Part shown: positions 16,356-25,161 of the stretch, piece by piece
Position numbering within the stretch: the stretch's first letter is position 1
Layout of the letters: every line of letters starts with the position of its first letter
Assembly: GCF_036231965.1 (NCBI RefSeq)
Contig: NZ_CP109499.1
Span: 248,001-312,000, forward strand
Source of the DNA: Streptomyces sp. NBC_01428
Lineage (GTDB): Bacteria; Actinomycetota; Actinomycetes; Streptomycetales; Streptomycetaceae
Direction of reading: 5' to 3'
DNA: 64,000 nucleotides
Position numbers and translations under genes: made by a program
The notes under the pieces: generated by a model
What the model saw: only the letters and a program-made list of their open reading frames with translations
Told to the model about the DNA's origin: nothing
Databases searched by the model: none

Positions 16356-17192
16356 ATGACAGCGAAGCCCTCCGGGGTCTGGGCCACGGCCGTCGGGGTC
16401 GCTCGGGTCCGAGCCCGCGAGACCCGGCGCGAGAACCCCTTGTTCCTGGACCCGCTCGCGGAGGCATTCGCGGTCGCCGGTGGCCTGCCGGTGGACGGGG
16501 AACCGCTGCACGCGCCCGTGGACGAAGCGGCCCGTCGGCGCTGGGGCGCGGTCGGGCTCTCGATCGTGGTCCGCACCCGCTTCCTCGACGAGCTCCTGGG
16601 CGACGCGGCCGCAGCGGGCTGCCGCCAGGTGGTCCTGCTCGGCGCCGGCATGGACAGTCGGGCCTATCGACTCGACTGGCCTTCGGGGACCCGTCTGTTC
16701 GAGATCGACACGGCAGAACCGCTGGACTTCAAGGAGTCGGTGCTCCGGGCCGAGCGGGCCGAGCCCCACTGCGAGCGGATCACCGTCCCCGTCGACCTGC
16801 GTGACGACTGGCCCGGTGCCCTGTCCGCTTCCGGCCACGATCCGGCGCTGCCCACGGTGTGGATCGCTGAGGGCCTGCTGATCTACCTGCCCCAGGACGC
16901 GGTCGACCGCCTCCTCGGACAGGTGGGAGAGCTGTCCGCGAGCGGCAGCCGGATGGGCCTGACACTGGGACAGCCCGGGGTCCTCGAACGCTTCGCCCAG
17001 GACACCGGCACCCCGGCGTCGATGTGGCTCTCCGAGATGCCGTCGGACCCGGTGACCTGGCTGGACGGTCTCGGGTGGGACGCCCGCGCGTACACCCTGC
17101 GTGAACGCGCGGCGGCGTACGGACGACCGGTCGCGACGCCCGAGGAGCAGCCGCCGAGACACGGCGGCCTCATCTCCGCGGTACGCCGCTGA
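16356..17192 (+). CDS. Class I SAM-dependent methyltransferase (LCM/TIGR00027 type)
   Basis: From ATG 16356, preceded by GAGGAGAGAG, the product has 278 residues. The N-terminus GVWATAVGVARVRARETRREN is typical of the Leu-carboxyl-methyltransferase-like family. The SAM-binding glycine loop is VVLLGAGMDSRAYRLDW at about residues 89-105, with the acidic residue of the next strand in FEIDTAEPLDFKE. IAEGLLIYLP is the conserved motif after strand 4. The family methylates carboxyl or hydroxyl groups of small molecules or polyketides, and the substrate is unknown here. It follows the AbiEii gene after 133 bases and seems to be an independent unit. Confidence 0.85.
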   Translation: MTAKPSGVWATAVGVARVRARETRRENPLFLDPLAEAFAVAGGLPVDGEPLHAPVDEAARRRWGAVGLSIVVRTRFLDELLGDAAAAGCRQVVLLGAGMDSRAYRLDWPSGTRLFEIDTAEPLDFKESVLRAERAEPHCERITVPVDLRDDWPGALSASGHDPALPTVWIAEGLLIYLPQDAVDRLLGQVGELSASGSRMGLTLGQPGVLERFAQDTGTPASMWLSEMPSDPVTWLDGLGWDARAYTLRERAAAYGRPVATPEEQPPRHGGLISAVRR

Positions 17193-17613
17193 GCGCGACG
17201 CACGTCCGCGAGCCCGACCACACCCTGGTGCGCCCCTCCCGGAAGTCCGCTGGCAGAACACCGGCGTGGGAGTTCCTGGCCTTGGGCCACGGGCTTTCAG
17301 TTCGTCGCGTTCGCTCCGTCAACCACCTGACCGAGGCCGGGCTGGAGTCCGAACCCCTCCAGTACCCGGGCGATACCCGGGGCCCGAAGACATCGCGGCT
17401 CACTGACCTGGACGATGACCCGATCGAGTTGGTGGAGTGGCCGTCCGGGCATCCCGACGGCATCACCGCAGCGGACTTCGCCTGACGCGGTCGCGGTCGC
17501 GGTCTGTGAAGCTACGGGTCCGCCGCAGAGGTCCGCACACGTCCAGGGCGCAGAGGTCCGTACACGTCCAGGGGTCCACTCCCCTTTCGTCCGCCGACGG
17601 AGGCGCCGAAGTG
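17193..17613. other. Intergenic region containing a VOC remnant
   Basis: About 420 bases lie between the convergent methyltransferase and C39-peptidase genes. Apart from the VOC fragment described separately, I see a short direct repeat (GTCCACACGTCCAGG-like units near 17530-17570) and no other gene. Confidence 0.5.
17228..17485 (+). pseudogene. VOC/glyoxalase family C-terminal remnant
   Basis: The last 45 or so residues of this short frame (SEPLQYPGDTRGPKTSRLTD, then DPIELVEWPSGHPDGITAADFA) match the C-terminal end of VOC-family proteins. There PGD-GPKT-R-TDPDG-IELVQWP carries the metal-ligand Glu on the last strand. The metal Glu is present, but the N-terminal beta-alpha-beta unit is missing and the residues before 17300 do not look like a VOC protein. 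I read this as decay of a once complete gene. Confidence 0.55.
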
Positions 17614-18660
17614 CTACGCGTGCCCGATGATCACCGTGCCGTGGATGCGGTCCCCCGAGACGGTCGACATCGTGGCGAGCGAGGGGTCGGGCACCGGCAG
17701 CAGATGGGCGTCGACCCAGGTGTCGCCCGTCGCCGCGTTGGCCCACGGGTCCTCGATCACGACGGCGTCGGGCGTGACACCGTGGCAGAGCACCCAGTGC
17801 GGCACGTCGAACCCCTGCATGGCGGCGAGCGAGACCAGGAGCAGGACGCTCTCCTGTCGGCCGATCGCCTCCCGGATCGCTGTGATGGAAAGGGGGTTCG
17901 GGTCAATCGGCACGCCGATTCGTTCGGCCTCCGTACGGGATGCGCTCTGGAGGACCGCCCGCCATTCCTGTTCGCCTGCGGGGAGATGGTCGATCAGTAC
18001 CGGGCGGTCCGTGTCCAGGTGGACGGTGACGGGGGACGCCGGCCACCGGCGGTGCACCGCGACGCCGAGGCCGACGGGTTCACACGCGAGGAAGTTGGTC
18101 GCCTCGCGCCACAGGGACAGTTCAGCCCGGCGGTCGAACTCCTCACTGGGCATCACACCCGCGTGCGCCTGCGCGACCAGGGCGGTGACGGCACCACAGG
18201 TGAAGTGCGTGGTCTGCCCGTAGTACGGGGGTTCGGTCACCACGCCGTCGTGCAGCCGGCGGATGTAGCCGGTGGCGGGCCCTGCCGCACCCTCCGACAG
18301 GGCGAGTGGAGGACGCAACGGGACGAAGCCCGCGGCAGCGGCCTCCTCGGGGTCCGCTGTCCAGCCTTCCCACGTGACCTGGGCGAGTTCCCTCCCGCGT
18401 GCGTGGTCGACCACGGCCTCAAGGGCTGCCGGTACGTCGCCGACGGCATCGACGATCTTCAGATAGGCCGTGTGCGGACGGGCCGTCACCAGGGCCGCGG
18501 CGACCCAGTCCTGACCATCGGCGGCCGCGACGGCGACGACGTGAGGGGTGTGGAGGGAACGGTCGACCGCCAGCCAGCGCTCCAGCACGTCCTGGCGCAC
18601 CAGCCGCCTCAGCTGATCCGGCAACGCGTCGGGCACGAACGCGACGACGATGTTCTTCAC
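17614..18660 (-). CDS. GNAT-like/C39 peptidase-family fusion protein
   Basis: The start is GTG 18660 with AGGAAG seven bases upstream; ATG 18684 is the alternative. The product has 348 residues. Residues about 1-135 look like a degenerate GNAT acyltransferase fold (WVAAALVTARPHTAYLKIVD, then AAGFVPLRPP). Residues about 145-348 are a papain-like C39 domain with Gln149, catalytic Cys155 in QTTHFTCGAVTAL, His288 in PHWVLCHGV and Asp304 in IEDPW, so the triad is intact. No ABC or membrane part is present. It lies 305 bases after the fused siderophore permease on the same strand. Processing of a peptide or siderophore conjugate after import is possible but is inference. Confidence 0.8.
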   Translation of the reverse strand: MKNIVVAFVPDALPDQLRRLVRQDVLERWLAVDRSLHTPHVVAVAAADGQDWVAAALVTARPHTAYLKIVDAVGDVPAALEAVVDHARGRELAQVTWEGWTADPEEAAAAGFVPLRPPLALSEGAAGPATGYIRRLHDGVVTEPPYYGQTTHFTCGAVTALVAQAHAGVMPSEEFDRRAELSLWREATNFLACEPVGLGVAVHRRWPASPVTVHLDTDRPVLIDHLPAGEQEWRAVLQSASRTEAERIGVPIDPNPLSITAIREAIGRQESVLLLVSLAAMQGFDVPHWVLCHGVTPDAVVIEDPWANAATGDTWVDAHLLPVPDPSLATMSTVSGDRIHGTVIIGHA

Positions 18661-18965
18661 GGGCGCTTCCTGTCGGGACGGCATTGCGGTGCTCCTGAAC
18701 GGGTCGGACAAATCGGGGAGAGGATCGGGGCCGGGACGACTCCCTGGCGGGCGGCGACGGGGCCGGCCGACGGCCGACCACCGCCAACCGGCAACCGGCA
18801 ACCGGCGGTGGACGACGGAAGTCGGTTCGCGCCCCCGGGGCACGTCCGGGAGCCGGTCGGGGGCCGGCCACTCGGACACGCCGGCGCGGTCCGCACGCGC
18901 ATCACCGGCCGTGGTGCGCGCATGCCCGCGGGGCAGTGCGCCTGACGACCGCGCCACCACGGGCG
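18661..18965. other. Intergenic region inside the siderophore locus
   Basis: About 305 bases separate the permease and C39 genes. The stretch contains three near-perfect AACCGGC units at about 18784-18806 and GGCCGGCCGAC-type dyads. No small ORF with good codon bias or a precursor-like sequence is apparent. Confidence 0.45.
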
Positions 18966-21086
18966 TCACGCGCGGGACTTGCGGAGCACCCAGATGAAGT
19001 ACGGCCCACCGACCAGCGCGATCATGAGCCCTGCGGGCACCTGGGCAGGTACGACGACGGTGCGGCCGAGGGCGTCGGCCACGCACACCAGCAGGGCGCC
19101 GAGCAGCATCGCGACCGGGATCGACCGGCCGTGCCGGGCGCCCACCAGCGACCGGGCGAGGTGCGGGGCGACGAGCCCGACGAAGCCGACGACCCCGACG
19201 GCGACCACGCTGAGCGCCGCGAGCACGGCGGCGATCGCGAGTGCTCCGAGCCGTGTGCGTTCCACGTTGACACCGACGATGCGCGGGGTGTCCTCGTCGA
19301 CGGCGAGCAGATCGAGTCGGCTGCGCATGGCGAGCAGCACGGGCAGTGCGATCGTCAGGGCCACCGCGACCGGCAGGACGTCGGGCAGCGTGCGGCCGTA
19401 GGTCGTACCGGAGAGCCAGGTGAAGATCCGGGGCGTGTTGTACGGGTCGGCGCGCAGCAGCAGGAAGGTGGTGATGGAGCTGAGGCCGTACCCGCAGCCG
19501 ATGCCGATCAGTACGAACCGGTCGGGCAGGAAGCCGCCGCGCCAGGCCAGCAGGGCGATCACAGTGAACGTGGCCAGGCCGGCCAGGACCGCGACGGCGA
19601 TGAGCACCGTCCGTCCCCCCGACAGGTCGGAGGTGACGACGCCCGCCGCGCCCAGCCCGGCGCCCGCCGTGATGCCCAGAATGCCCGGCTCCGCCAGCGG
19701 GTTGCGTACCGCGCCCTGTACGACGCATCCGGCCAGTCCGAGTGCCGCGCCGGCGAGGACCGCCGCTGCCACGCGCGGGACCCGGTCGTCGAGAGCCTGG
19801 CCGATCAGGTCGGGGGCGGCGCCTCGTACCCAGAGCGCGATGTCGCCCGTCCGCAGCCAGAGGCTTCCTGCCAGGGTCGCCACGAGGATCGCCCCCGCAA
19901 GGAGGACCAGCGTGCCGAACACGACGAGGAGGAAGGCGCGTCGGGACCGTGCGGCGACCTTCGCGTGCGGAGGGTGCTGGAGCCGGCCGGTGTCCCGCAG
20001 TCGCAGAGCGAGGACCACGATCACGACGGAGCCCAGCAGTCCGGTCGGCACGCCGGTGGGGATGGAGGCGGCCCCGTCGGCGCCCTGTACGGCGCGCAGG
20101 GTGGCGTCCGCGAGGAGGATGAGCAGTGCTCCGAGCAGCCCGGCCGCGGGTACCAGGTAGAGATGCCGGCGCAGTGCCCCCACCCGCGCGGCGATCAGGC
20201 GGGCCAGGACGGGGGCGCCGAGGCCGACGAAGGAGATCGGACCGGCGAGCGTCACCGCGGTGCTGGTGAGGAGTACCGCGCAGAGAACAGCGGTCACGCG
20301 GGTGGTGCGGATCGGCACGCCGAGGGTGGACGCGGCGTCGTCGCCGAGGTTCATCACGTCCAGCCGTCGGGACAGAGCCAGGGCGACGCAGGAGACCACC
20401 GCCACGAGCGGCAGGGCTCGCATCGACGCGTCGATGTTGAGCTGGGCGAGCGAACCGCTCCCCCACGCGAAGAGACCGGTCGTGTTCTGGTCGAACAGGA
20501 TCAGGAGCATCCCGGACGCAGCGTCCAGGGCCATCGCCATGGCGGATCCGGCGAGGATGAGACGGGTGCCCGCGGTGCCCGCGGCGCGTCCCGCGAGCAG
20601 CAGCACGAGTGCCGCGGCGACCAGGCCGCCCGCGAAGGCGACGGCTCCGGACGCCCACAGCGGGACCGCGAGGCCGAAGGCGGCGATGAGGGTGAGCGTG
20701 AAGTAGGACCCGGCTGTGACCGCGAGGGTGTCGGGTGAGGCGAGCGCGTTGTGGGTGACGGACTGGAGCAGCGTGCCGGCGCAGCCGAGGCCGAAGCCCA
20801 CAGCCACCCCGGCGAGCAGACGCGGAACACGCGAGCCGGAGATGATCTCGGCGACCGGCGGTCCGCCGGCCTTCTCGCGTTCACCGGCGAGGTGGCGCAG
20901 CAGGTCCGCGACGCCGACACCCGACGTCCCCTGCGTCAGGTGCCACAGGCCCACGAGGGTGGTCACGAGGAGAAGCAGTCCGAGGACGGCCGCCCCGGCG
21001 GGGCCGCCGCCGCGCTCGGCACGCGGCGCCGCTCCTCCGCCGGCCGGCGACCCGGGAGGAGCGCTCACCGTCTGCGATGTGCTCAC
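18966..21086 (-). CDS. Fused double FecCD-type iron-siderophore permease
   Basis: The product has 706 residues, twice the usual FecCD length. The two halves are homologous: the first contains GSRVPRLLAGVAVGFGLGCA and THNALASPDTLAVTAGSYF, the second DDRVPRVAAAVLAGAALGLA and VRNPLAEPGILGITAGAGLG. Each carries a GPISFVGLGAPVLAR- or GFVGLVAPHLAR-type motif, which is the contact loop for the ATPase. Roughly 18-20 membrane helices are expected. This FhuB-like fused form makes a functional homodimer-like channel in one chain. Its ATG overlaps the stop of the binding-protein gene (ATGA), so the two are translationally coupled. Confidence 0.93.
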   Translation of the reverse strand: MSTSQTVSAPPGSPAGGGAAPRAERGGGPAGAAVLGLLLLVTTLVGLWHLTQGTSGVGVADLLRHLAGEREKAGGPPVAEIISGSRVPRLLAGVAVGFGLGCAGTLLQSVTHNALASPDTLAVTAGSYFTLTLIAAFGLAVPLWASGAVAFAGGLVAAALVLLLAGRAAGTAGTRLILAGSAMAMALDAASGMLLILFDQNTTGLFAWGSGSLAQLNIDASMRALPLVAVVSCVALALSRRLDVMNLGDDAASTLGVPIRTTRVTAVLCAVLLTSTAVTLAGPISFVGLGAPVLARLIAARVGALRRHLYLVPAAGLLGALLILLADATLRAVQGADGAASIPTGVPTGLLGSVVIVVLALRLRDTGRLQHPPHAKVAARSRRAFLLVVFGTLVLLAGAILVATLAGSLWLRTGDIALWVRGAAPDLIGQALDDRVPRVAAAVLAGAALGLAGCVVQGAVRNPLAEPGILGITAGAGLGAAGVVTSDLSGGRTVLIAVAVLAGLATFTVIALLAWRGGFLPDRFVLIGIGCGYGLSSITTFLLLRADPYNTPRIFTWLSGTTYGRTLPDVLPVAVALTIALPVLLAMRSRLDLLAVDEDTPRIVGVNVERTRLGALAIAAVLAALSVVAVGVVGFVGLVAPHLARSLVGARHGRSIPVAMLLGALLVCVADALGRTVVVPAQVPAGLMIALVGGPYFIWVLRKSRA

Positions 21087-22147
21087 TTCTTGTCGAGGAC
21101 GTCGACGTAGGCGTCGATCGCCTGCTCGCAGGAGCGCGGACCGCCGGCGCCCCAGACACGCGCCGGGAACGCGTGCGCGCGGCCCTCCTTGACGGCCGGG
21201 AGGGTCTTCCAGATCGGGTTCTTGGCCAGCGCCGCGACGTACCCGCCAGCTCCCTCGTCGTTGGCGTAGAAGATGTTGGCGTTACCCACGGCGGCGAGTC
21301 CCTCGACGTCGGTCTGTGCGAGGCCGTAGGCGGGGTCGACGCCGCCGTCGCCGTGCGCCTTGTTGACGTCGTTGGTCCACGCGGGCTTCATGCCGAGTTC
21401 CTTGCCTATCTCGGTGAACAGGGCGCCGTCGCTGTAGGGGCGGATGGTGAGGTTGCCGCCCTCGAGCCATCCGTCGAAGAACAGGAAGTCGTTCGTCGGC
21501 AGGTCGGCGTCGACGACCTGCTGCTTGGCCTTCGCCAGGTGCTGGTCGAACTCCTTGAGCACCTGGTCGGCGCGCTCGGTGCGTCCCGTGGCCTTGCCGA
21601 TCATGCTGAACACGTCCCGCATGTTGCCGATCGGGTCGTCCGGGTTAGCGCCTCGGGTCGCCATCACGGGGACGCCCCGCTTCTCCAGCTTCGCGATGGT
21701 CTCGTCGTCGGCGTCGAACGCCTCCACGACGATGAGGTCGGGCTTGGCGGCGTAGAGCGTGTCGAGGTCGGGCTCCTCACGGGTGCCGATGTCGGTCACG
21801 CCCGCGGGCAGCTTCTCCGCGCTGACCCAGGTGCTGTACCCCTTGGCGTCGGAGACCGCGGTCGGGGTGACGCACAGGGTCAGGGCGTCTTCCACCTGCT
21901 GCCATTCGAGGACCGCGATCCGCTGGGCGGGGTGGTCGAGCTTCACCTGCCGGCCGACGCCGTCCTTGAAGGAGACCGGCCGCGTCGCGGTGGTCGTGGT
22001 GTCGTCGGCGCAGCTCTTCGAGGCAGGCGACGCGCTCGCGCTGTTGGCGGGCGCGGCCTTGTCGACGTCGGTGGTTCCGCAGGCCGTCGCGGCGAGGGCG
22101 ACGAGACCTGCGGAGGCTGAAGCCGCCAGGAGACGGGCACGGTTCAT
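21083..22147 (-). CDS. Iron-siderophore substrate-binding lipoprotein
   Basis: This 354-residue protein starts with a lipoprotein signal (MNRARLLAASASAGLVALAA, then TACGTT), with the lipobox Cys at about 23. After a Ser/Ala linker the mature part follows the FecB/FepB-type pattern: RIAVLEWQQVEDALTLCV, GTREEPDLDTLYAAKPDLIV, and PIWKTLPAVKEGRAHAFPARVWG near the end. It should bind ferric siderophore outside the membrane and hand it to the permease. AGAGGAA precedes the ATG. It is separated from the ATPase gene by 289 bases but lies in the same direction. Confidence 0.92.
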   Translation of the reverse strand: MNRARLLAASASAGLVALAATACGTTDVDKAAPANSASASPASKSCADDTTTTATRPVSFKDGVGRQVKLDHPAQRIAVLEWQQVEDALTLCVTPTAVSDAKGYSTWVSAEKLPAGVTDIGTREEPDLDTLYAAKPDLIVVEAFDADDETIAKLEKRGVPVMATRGANPDDPIGNMRDVFSMIGKATGRTERADQVLKEFDQHLAKAKQQVVDADLPTNDFLFFDGWLEGGNLTIRPYSDGALFTEIGKELGMKPAWTNDVNKAHGDGGVDPAYGLAQTDVEGLAAVGNANIFYANDEGAGGYVAALAKNPIWKTLPAVKEGRAHAFPARVWGAGGPRSCEQAIDAYVDVLDKK

Positions 22148-22436
22148 TGAGGTTCCTCTTTCTTGCGAGCGCTGTGCGTTCTTCGTGCGATGCGCTGTTC
22201 GTTGCGACGGGTGACAGCGGCGGACGCGCCGTTGCGATCGGGCGTCGCCCGGGGGTTCATCGGTGCGAGGGCAGGCGGGGCGGGGCCCGCTGCGCGTCGT
22301 TCGGTACGGGGAGAAGGCATGGTGGACCTGCCCGCGTCGGCCGGGGAGCCGGCCGGTTGGGCGGGAAGGTGCGGCGAGGCGCTTCGGGCGGGTGCCGTCG
22401 GACGGACGAGTGCGGGGAGTTCCGGACGCGTCCGGT
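22148..22436. other. Spacer between siderophore ATPase and binding-protein genes
   Basis: 289 bases without a gene separate the ATPase stop from the binding-protein start on the minus strand. There is no obvious second iron box. A promoter for the binding protein or a processing site is possible. Confidence 0.4.
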
Positions 22437-23300
22437 TCAGGCGGGGTACCGCCCGATGGGGTCGATGCGAAGGCGGCCCGTGCGGGGATCGACGGCGACT
22501 TCGACGCGGATGTCGTAGACCTCGCTGATGTTCTCGGCGGTGAGGACGTCGACGGGTTTGCCGGCCGCGTGCACGCGGCCGGAGCTCATCAGGATGAGGG
22601 TGTCCGCGACACGGGACGCCTGGTCGAGGTCGTGCAGCACGATCCCGACGGCGATGCCGTGCTCCTCGACGAGATCGCGCACCAGGTCGAGTGTCTCGAT
22701 CTGGTAGCGCAGGTCGAGGTGGTTGGTCGGCTCGTCCAGCAGCACGACGCCGGTGTCCTGGGCCAGGCATGCCGCGAGCCAGACACGCTGCATCTCCCCG
22801 CCCGAGAGTTCCCCGACGAGCCGGCCGGCCATGTCCCGCACCCCGGTGACGCCCATGGCACGGTCGACGGCGCTGCGGTCCTCGACGCTCGGTCCGCCGA
22901 AGCCCCGCCGGTAGGGATGGCGTCCGAACGCCACGACCTCGGCCACCGTCAGTCCCTGGGGCGCGGGCCTCGACTGGGAGAAGAGCGTGACCTCGCGGGC
23001 GAACTGCCGGGAGCTGAGCAGGGCTGCGTCGCGTTCGGACGTCCCGTCGGCGGCGCCCAGGGTCACCCGTCCGTCCTCGATCCGGTGCAGTCGGGAGAGC
23101 GAGCGCAGCAGTGTGGACTTCCCGCTGCCGTTCGGCCCCACCAGTGCGGTGGCGCGACCGGGTTCGAGGGCGAGGGACACGCCGTGGACCACGGGCTTGG
23201 CGCCGTACCTCAGCACCAGGTCGTGCCCGTTGAGGGCGGCCGCCGGCGTGGCAGGGCCGGCCGCGGGGCGGTCGACGGGCCGGGGGGAGCTTGTGAGCAT
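22437..23300 (-). CDS. Siderophore ABC transporter ATP-binding protein
   Basis: This 287-residue protein is a complete ABC ATPase: Walker A GPNGSGKST at about 54-62, the Q-loop region LFSQSRPAPQGLTV, the signature LSGGEMQR at about 164-171, Walker B VVLLDEPTNHLD, and the H-loop in VLHDLDQASRVADTL. The sequence is FecE/FhuC-like, as expected for iron-siderophore import. It is the first gene of the import locus downstream of the iron box. The N-terminal 25 residues are Pro/Ala-rich and probably disordered. Confidence 0.93.
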   Translation of the reverse strand: MLTSSPRPVDRPAAGPATPAAALNGHDLVLRYGAKPVVHGVSLALEPGRATALVGPNGSGKSTLLRSLSRLHRIEDGRVTLGAADGTSERDAALLSSRQFAREVTLFSQSRPAPQGLTVAEVVAFGRHPYRRGFGGPSVEDRSAVDRAMGVTGVRDMAGRLVGELSGGEMQRVWLAACLAQDTGVVLLDEPTNHLDLRYQIETLDLVRDLVEEHGIAVGIVLHDLDQASRVADTLILMSSGRVHAAGKPVDVLTAENISEVYDIRVEVAVDPRTGRLRIDPIGRYPA

Positions 23301-23410
23301 GGACGGATCCGGACGTTCGGAGGGGCAACGATCTCGGCACCCTCCGTCCCGCCGTCACCGGCCGGGCCGCAGACTCCTCCGCATACGGAAACCACCGTTC
23401 ACGGCGAGCA

Positions 23411-23429
23411 CCAACTAAGGGTCACCTAA
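23411..23429 (-). promoter_or_regulatory. DmdR/IdeR-type iron box
   Basis: The 19 bases CCAACTAAGGGTCACCTAA match the right half of the Streptomyces iron-box consensus TTAGGTTAGGCTCACCTAA at 10 of 11 positions and overall at 13 of 19. It is about 110 bases upstream of the siderophore ATPase start, just after the AraC gene stop. Repression by an iron-loaded DmdR1-like protein is expected. Confidence 0.6.
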
Positions 23430-23454
23430 CTCCGAGAAGGCTATATTCCGCTCG

Positions 23455-24342
23455 CTACGCCGACAATCCGGAGTTCGGGACCCTCGATACGGGAATCCGG
23501 ACACCTCCGCGGGCGTCGTCGGCCGTGCTGAAGTACGCACCCGGGGTCGTCCCCATGACCCGTCGGAACGCGGCGATGAAGGAACTGGGCTGCGCGTAGC
23601 CGAGCGTCTCCGAGATGGTCATCACGTCGAACCCCTCGGACAGCAACGTCAAGGCCCGGTGCACCCGCAGGACCTGCCGCCACTGCGCGAAGGAGAGACC
23701 GGTCGCGCGACGAAACGCCCGGGTGACCGTGCGGTCGCTGACGCCCAGCAGTCGCGCCCACTCCTCCAGCGACCGGCCGTCGGCGGGATCGTCCAGCAGG
23801 GCCTCGGCGATCGCGTCGATCCGGGAGTCGCCGGGAAGCTGCAGGGCGAACTGGTGCTCCGACGGCACGAGCACGTCGAACACGACCGCCTCGGCCCGGG
23901 TCCTCGCCGCCGCGTCGAGATCCGTGCGGGACAGGTGCGTCAGCAGTGACTCCAGCAGCGGAGTCATCGCGATCGCCTTCGGTTCCTCGAAGGCGATCGG
24001 CGTGCGGTCGGGGGCGAAGAAGGCGTCGTGGAACTCGGCGCCGGCCGTGGCCCGACCTCCGTGCACCACACCGGCGGGCATCCACAGCCCATGTCCCTCG
24101 GACACGGTGAAGACGCGGTCCCGCACCCGTGACGTGAGCGTCCCGCCCCGCACCCACACGAGTTCGTGCTGAGGATGCGAGTGCGGTGACCACTCCGTGG
24201 GAACGCGGGGGATGTGGAGCCCGGCGTTGATGACGAAGGGTTCCACGGTCCGCTCCGGCAGCGCGGCCGCCCGAAGCACGACAGTTCCGGCCTCGCGGCG
24301 CCACATCCCGGGGCTCGCCTCACCTCGGGAAGATCGAACCAT
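23455..24342 (-). CDS. AraC family transcriptional regulator
   Basis: ATG 24342 (MVRSSRGEASPGMWRREAGT) is chosen, giving 295 residues; the open frame continues upstream to 24459 but that part is low-complexity. The N-terminal half is a cupin sensor domain (PHSHPQHELVWVRGGTLT, then GHGLWMPAGVVHGG). The C-terminal 100 residues are the double helix-turn-helix: SLEEWARLLGVSDRTVTRAF and FDVMTISETLGYAQPSSFIAAFRRVMGTTPGAYF. It lies immediately upstream of the iron box and the siderophore import genes, in the same direction, so it probably activates them in response to the siderophore. Confidence 0.85.
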   Translation of the reverse strand: MVRSSRGEASPGMWRREAGTVVLRAAALPERTVEPFVINAGLHIPRVPTEWSPHSHPQHELVWVRGGTLTSRVRDRVFTVSEGHGLWMPAGVVHGGRATAGAEFHDAFFAPDRTPIAFEEPKAIAMTPLLESLLTHLSRTDLDAAARTRAEAVVFDVLVPSEHQFALQLPGDSRIDAIAEALLDDPADGRSLEEWARLLGVSDRTVTRAFRRATGLSFAQWRQVLRVHRALTLLSEGFDVMTISETLGYAQPSSFIAAFRRVMGTTPGAYFSTADDARGGVRIPVSRVPNSGLSA

Positions 24343-24502
24343 GCGGACGAGTCTATCCGGGGGGCCTCGGGCGGGACCGCCGGCATCGGGCCTGCCGTCG
24401 TGCGCGGGCGGGACCGCGGACGCCAGACCTCCCTCGTACGCGGGCGGGCCGCTCGACAAAACCGGGTCGACACAGATCAGTTCCGTAATCGATCATCCGT
24501 TC

Positions 24503-25030
24503 ATGCCCTTGACAGAGACCCTCGCCCGTATCGACGCGGACCTGGTCGCCGGGCGGATCCCCGTCGCGCGCCAGCGCCTGCGCGGTCTCCTCTCGTCCTT
24601 CCCGCACGACCTGACGCTCCGCCGTCGTCTGGCCGAGGTGTACCGCCTGTACGGCGACGCCGCCGAGGCCGGGCGCTGGATGTACCTCGAAGAGGACCGG
24701 AACCTCGACGAGACCGCCGCCTTCGAGGCCCGGTACCGGTCTCCCGCGCGGCGGATGAAGGCACTGGCCTGGCACGGCCCCGAGACGAAGGCAGGCAACG
24801 CCTTCGCGGAGTCACAGCTGGCGGCGGTGCGCGGCGCCTGCGCCGATAAGCTGGGCCGTCCCGTCGACTGGACCCGTCCCGCCTCCTACCAGGACGGCCT
24901 CAAGGATGAACACGAGCCGCCCTCCGAGCCGTTGACGCCAGGCGGCGTGCTGGCGGGCGTCGGCTGCGTGGTGGCGGTCCTCGGATTCCTGGCGATCTGG
25001 GTGAACGGACTCGTTGCCCTCTTCGACTGA
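24503..25030 (+). CDS. DUF6584 family protein
   Basis: From ATG 24503 the product has 175 residues; the longer frame from 24197 is antisense to araC. The helical repeat-like N-terminus (IDADLVAGRIPVARQRLRGL, then DLTLRRRLAEVYRLYGDAAEAGRWMYLEE) resembles a tetratricopeptide-like hairpin and matches the DUF6584 family of Streptomyces. A single membrane helix at the C-terminus (VLAGVGCVVAVLGFLAIWVNGLVALF) anchors it with the N-terminal domain in the cytoplasm. Its function is unknown. It is divergent from araC, and a strong hairpin closes it. Confidence 0.75.
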   Translation: MPLTETLARIDADLVAGRIPVARQRLRGLLSSFPHDLTLRRRLAEVYRLYGDAAEAGRWMYLEEDRNLDETAAFEARYRSPARRMKALAWHGPETKAGNAFAESQLAAVRGACADKLGRPVDWTRPASYQDGLKDEHEPPSEPLTPGGVLAGVGCVVAVLGFLAIWVNGLVALFD

Positions 25031-25100
25031 CGTCAGGTCACCGGGGCCGGCGAGGAACGGAACGCGGCTCAAGACCCGGCGAAGGATCCGCTGTTGCCGG

Positions 25101-25142
25101 AAGGGCCGGTTCCCGCGACGCGCGTCGCGGGAACCGGCCCTT
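25101..25142. terminator. Bidirectional perfect hairpin
   Basis: A 19-base perfect stem (AAGGGCCGGTTCCCGCGAC and its complement) encloses GCGC, between convergent genes. It should stop transcription from both sides. Confidence 0.85.
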
Positions 25143-25161
25143 GCGGCGTCTCCGTCCGTTC

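Noticed and set aside
18685..20658. Upstream extension of the C39 protein frame to 1014 residues
   Set aside because: The extra part is an out-of-frame reading of the permease gene; the true start is the GTG with a ribosome site at 18660.
18936..20738. A 600-residue plus-strand frame
   Set aside because: It is antisense to the double permease; the Gln/Asp/Arg-rich text is typical of shadow frames.
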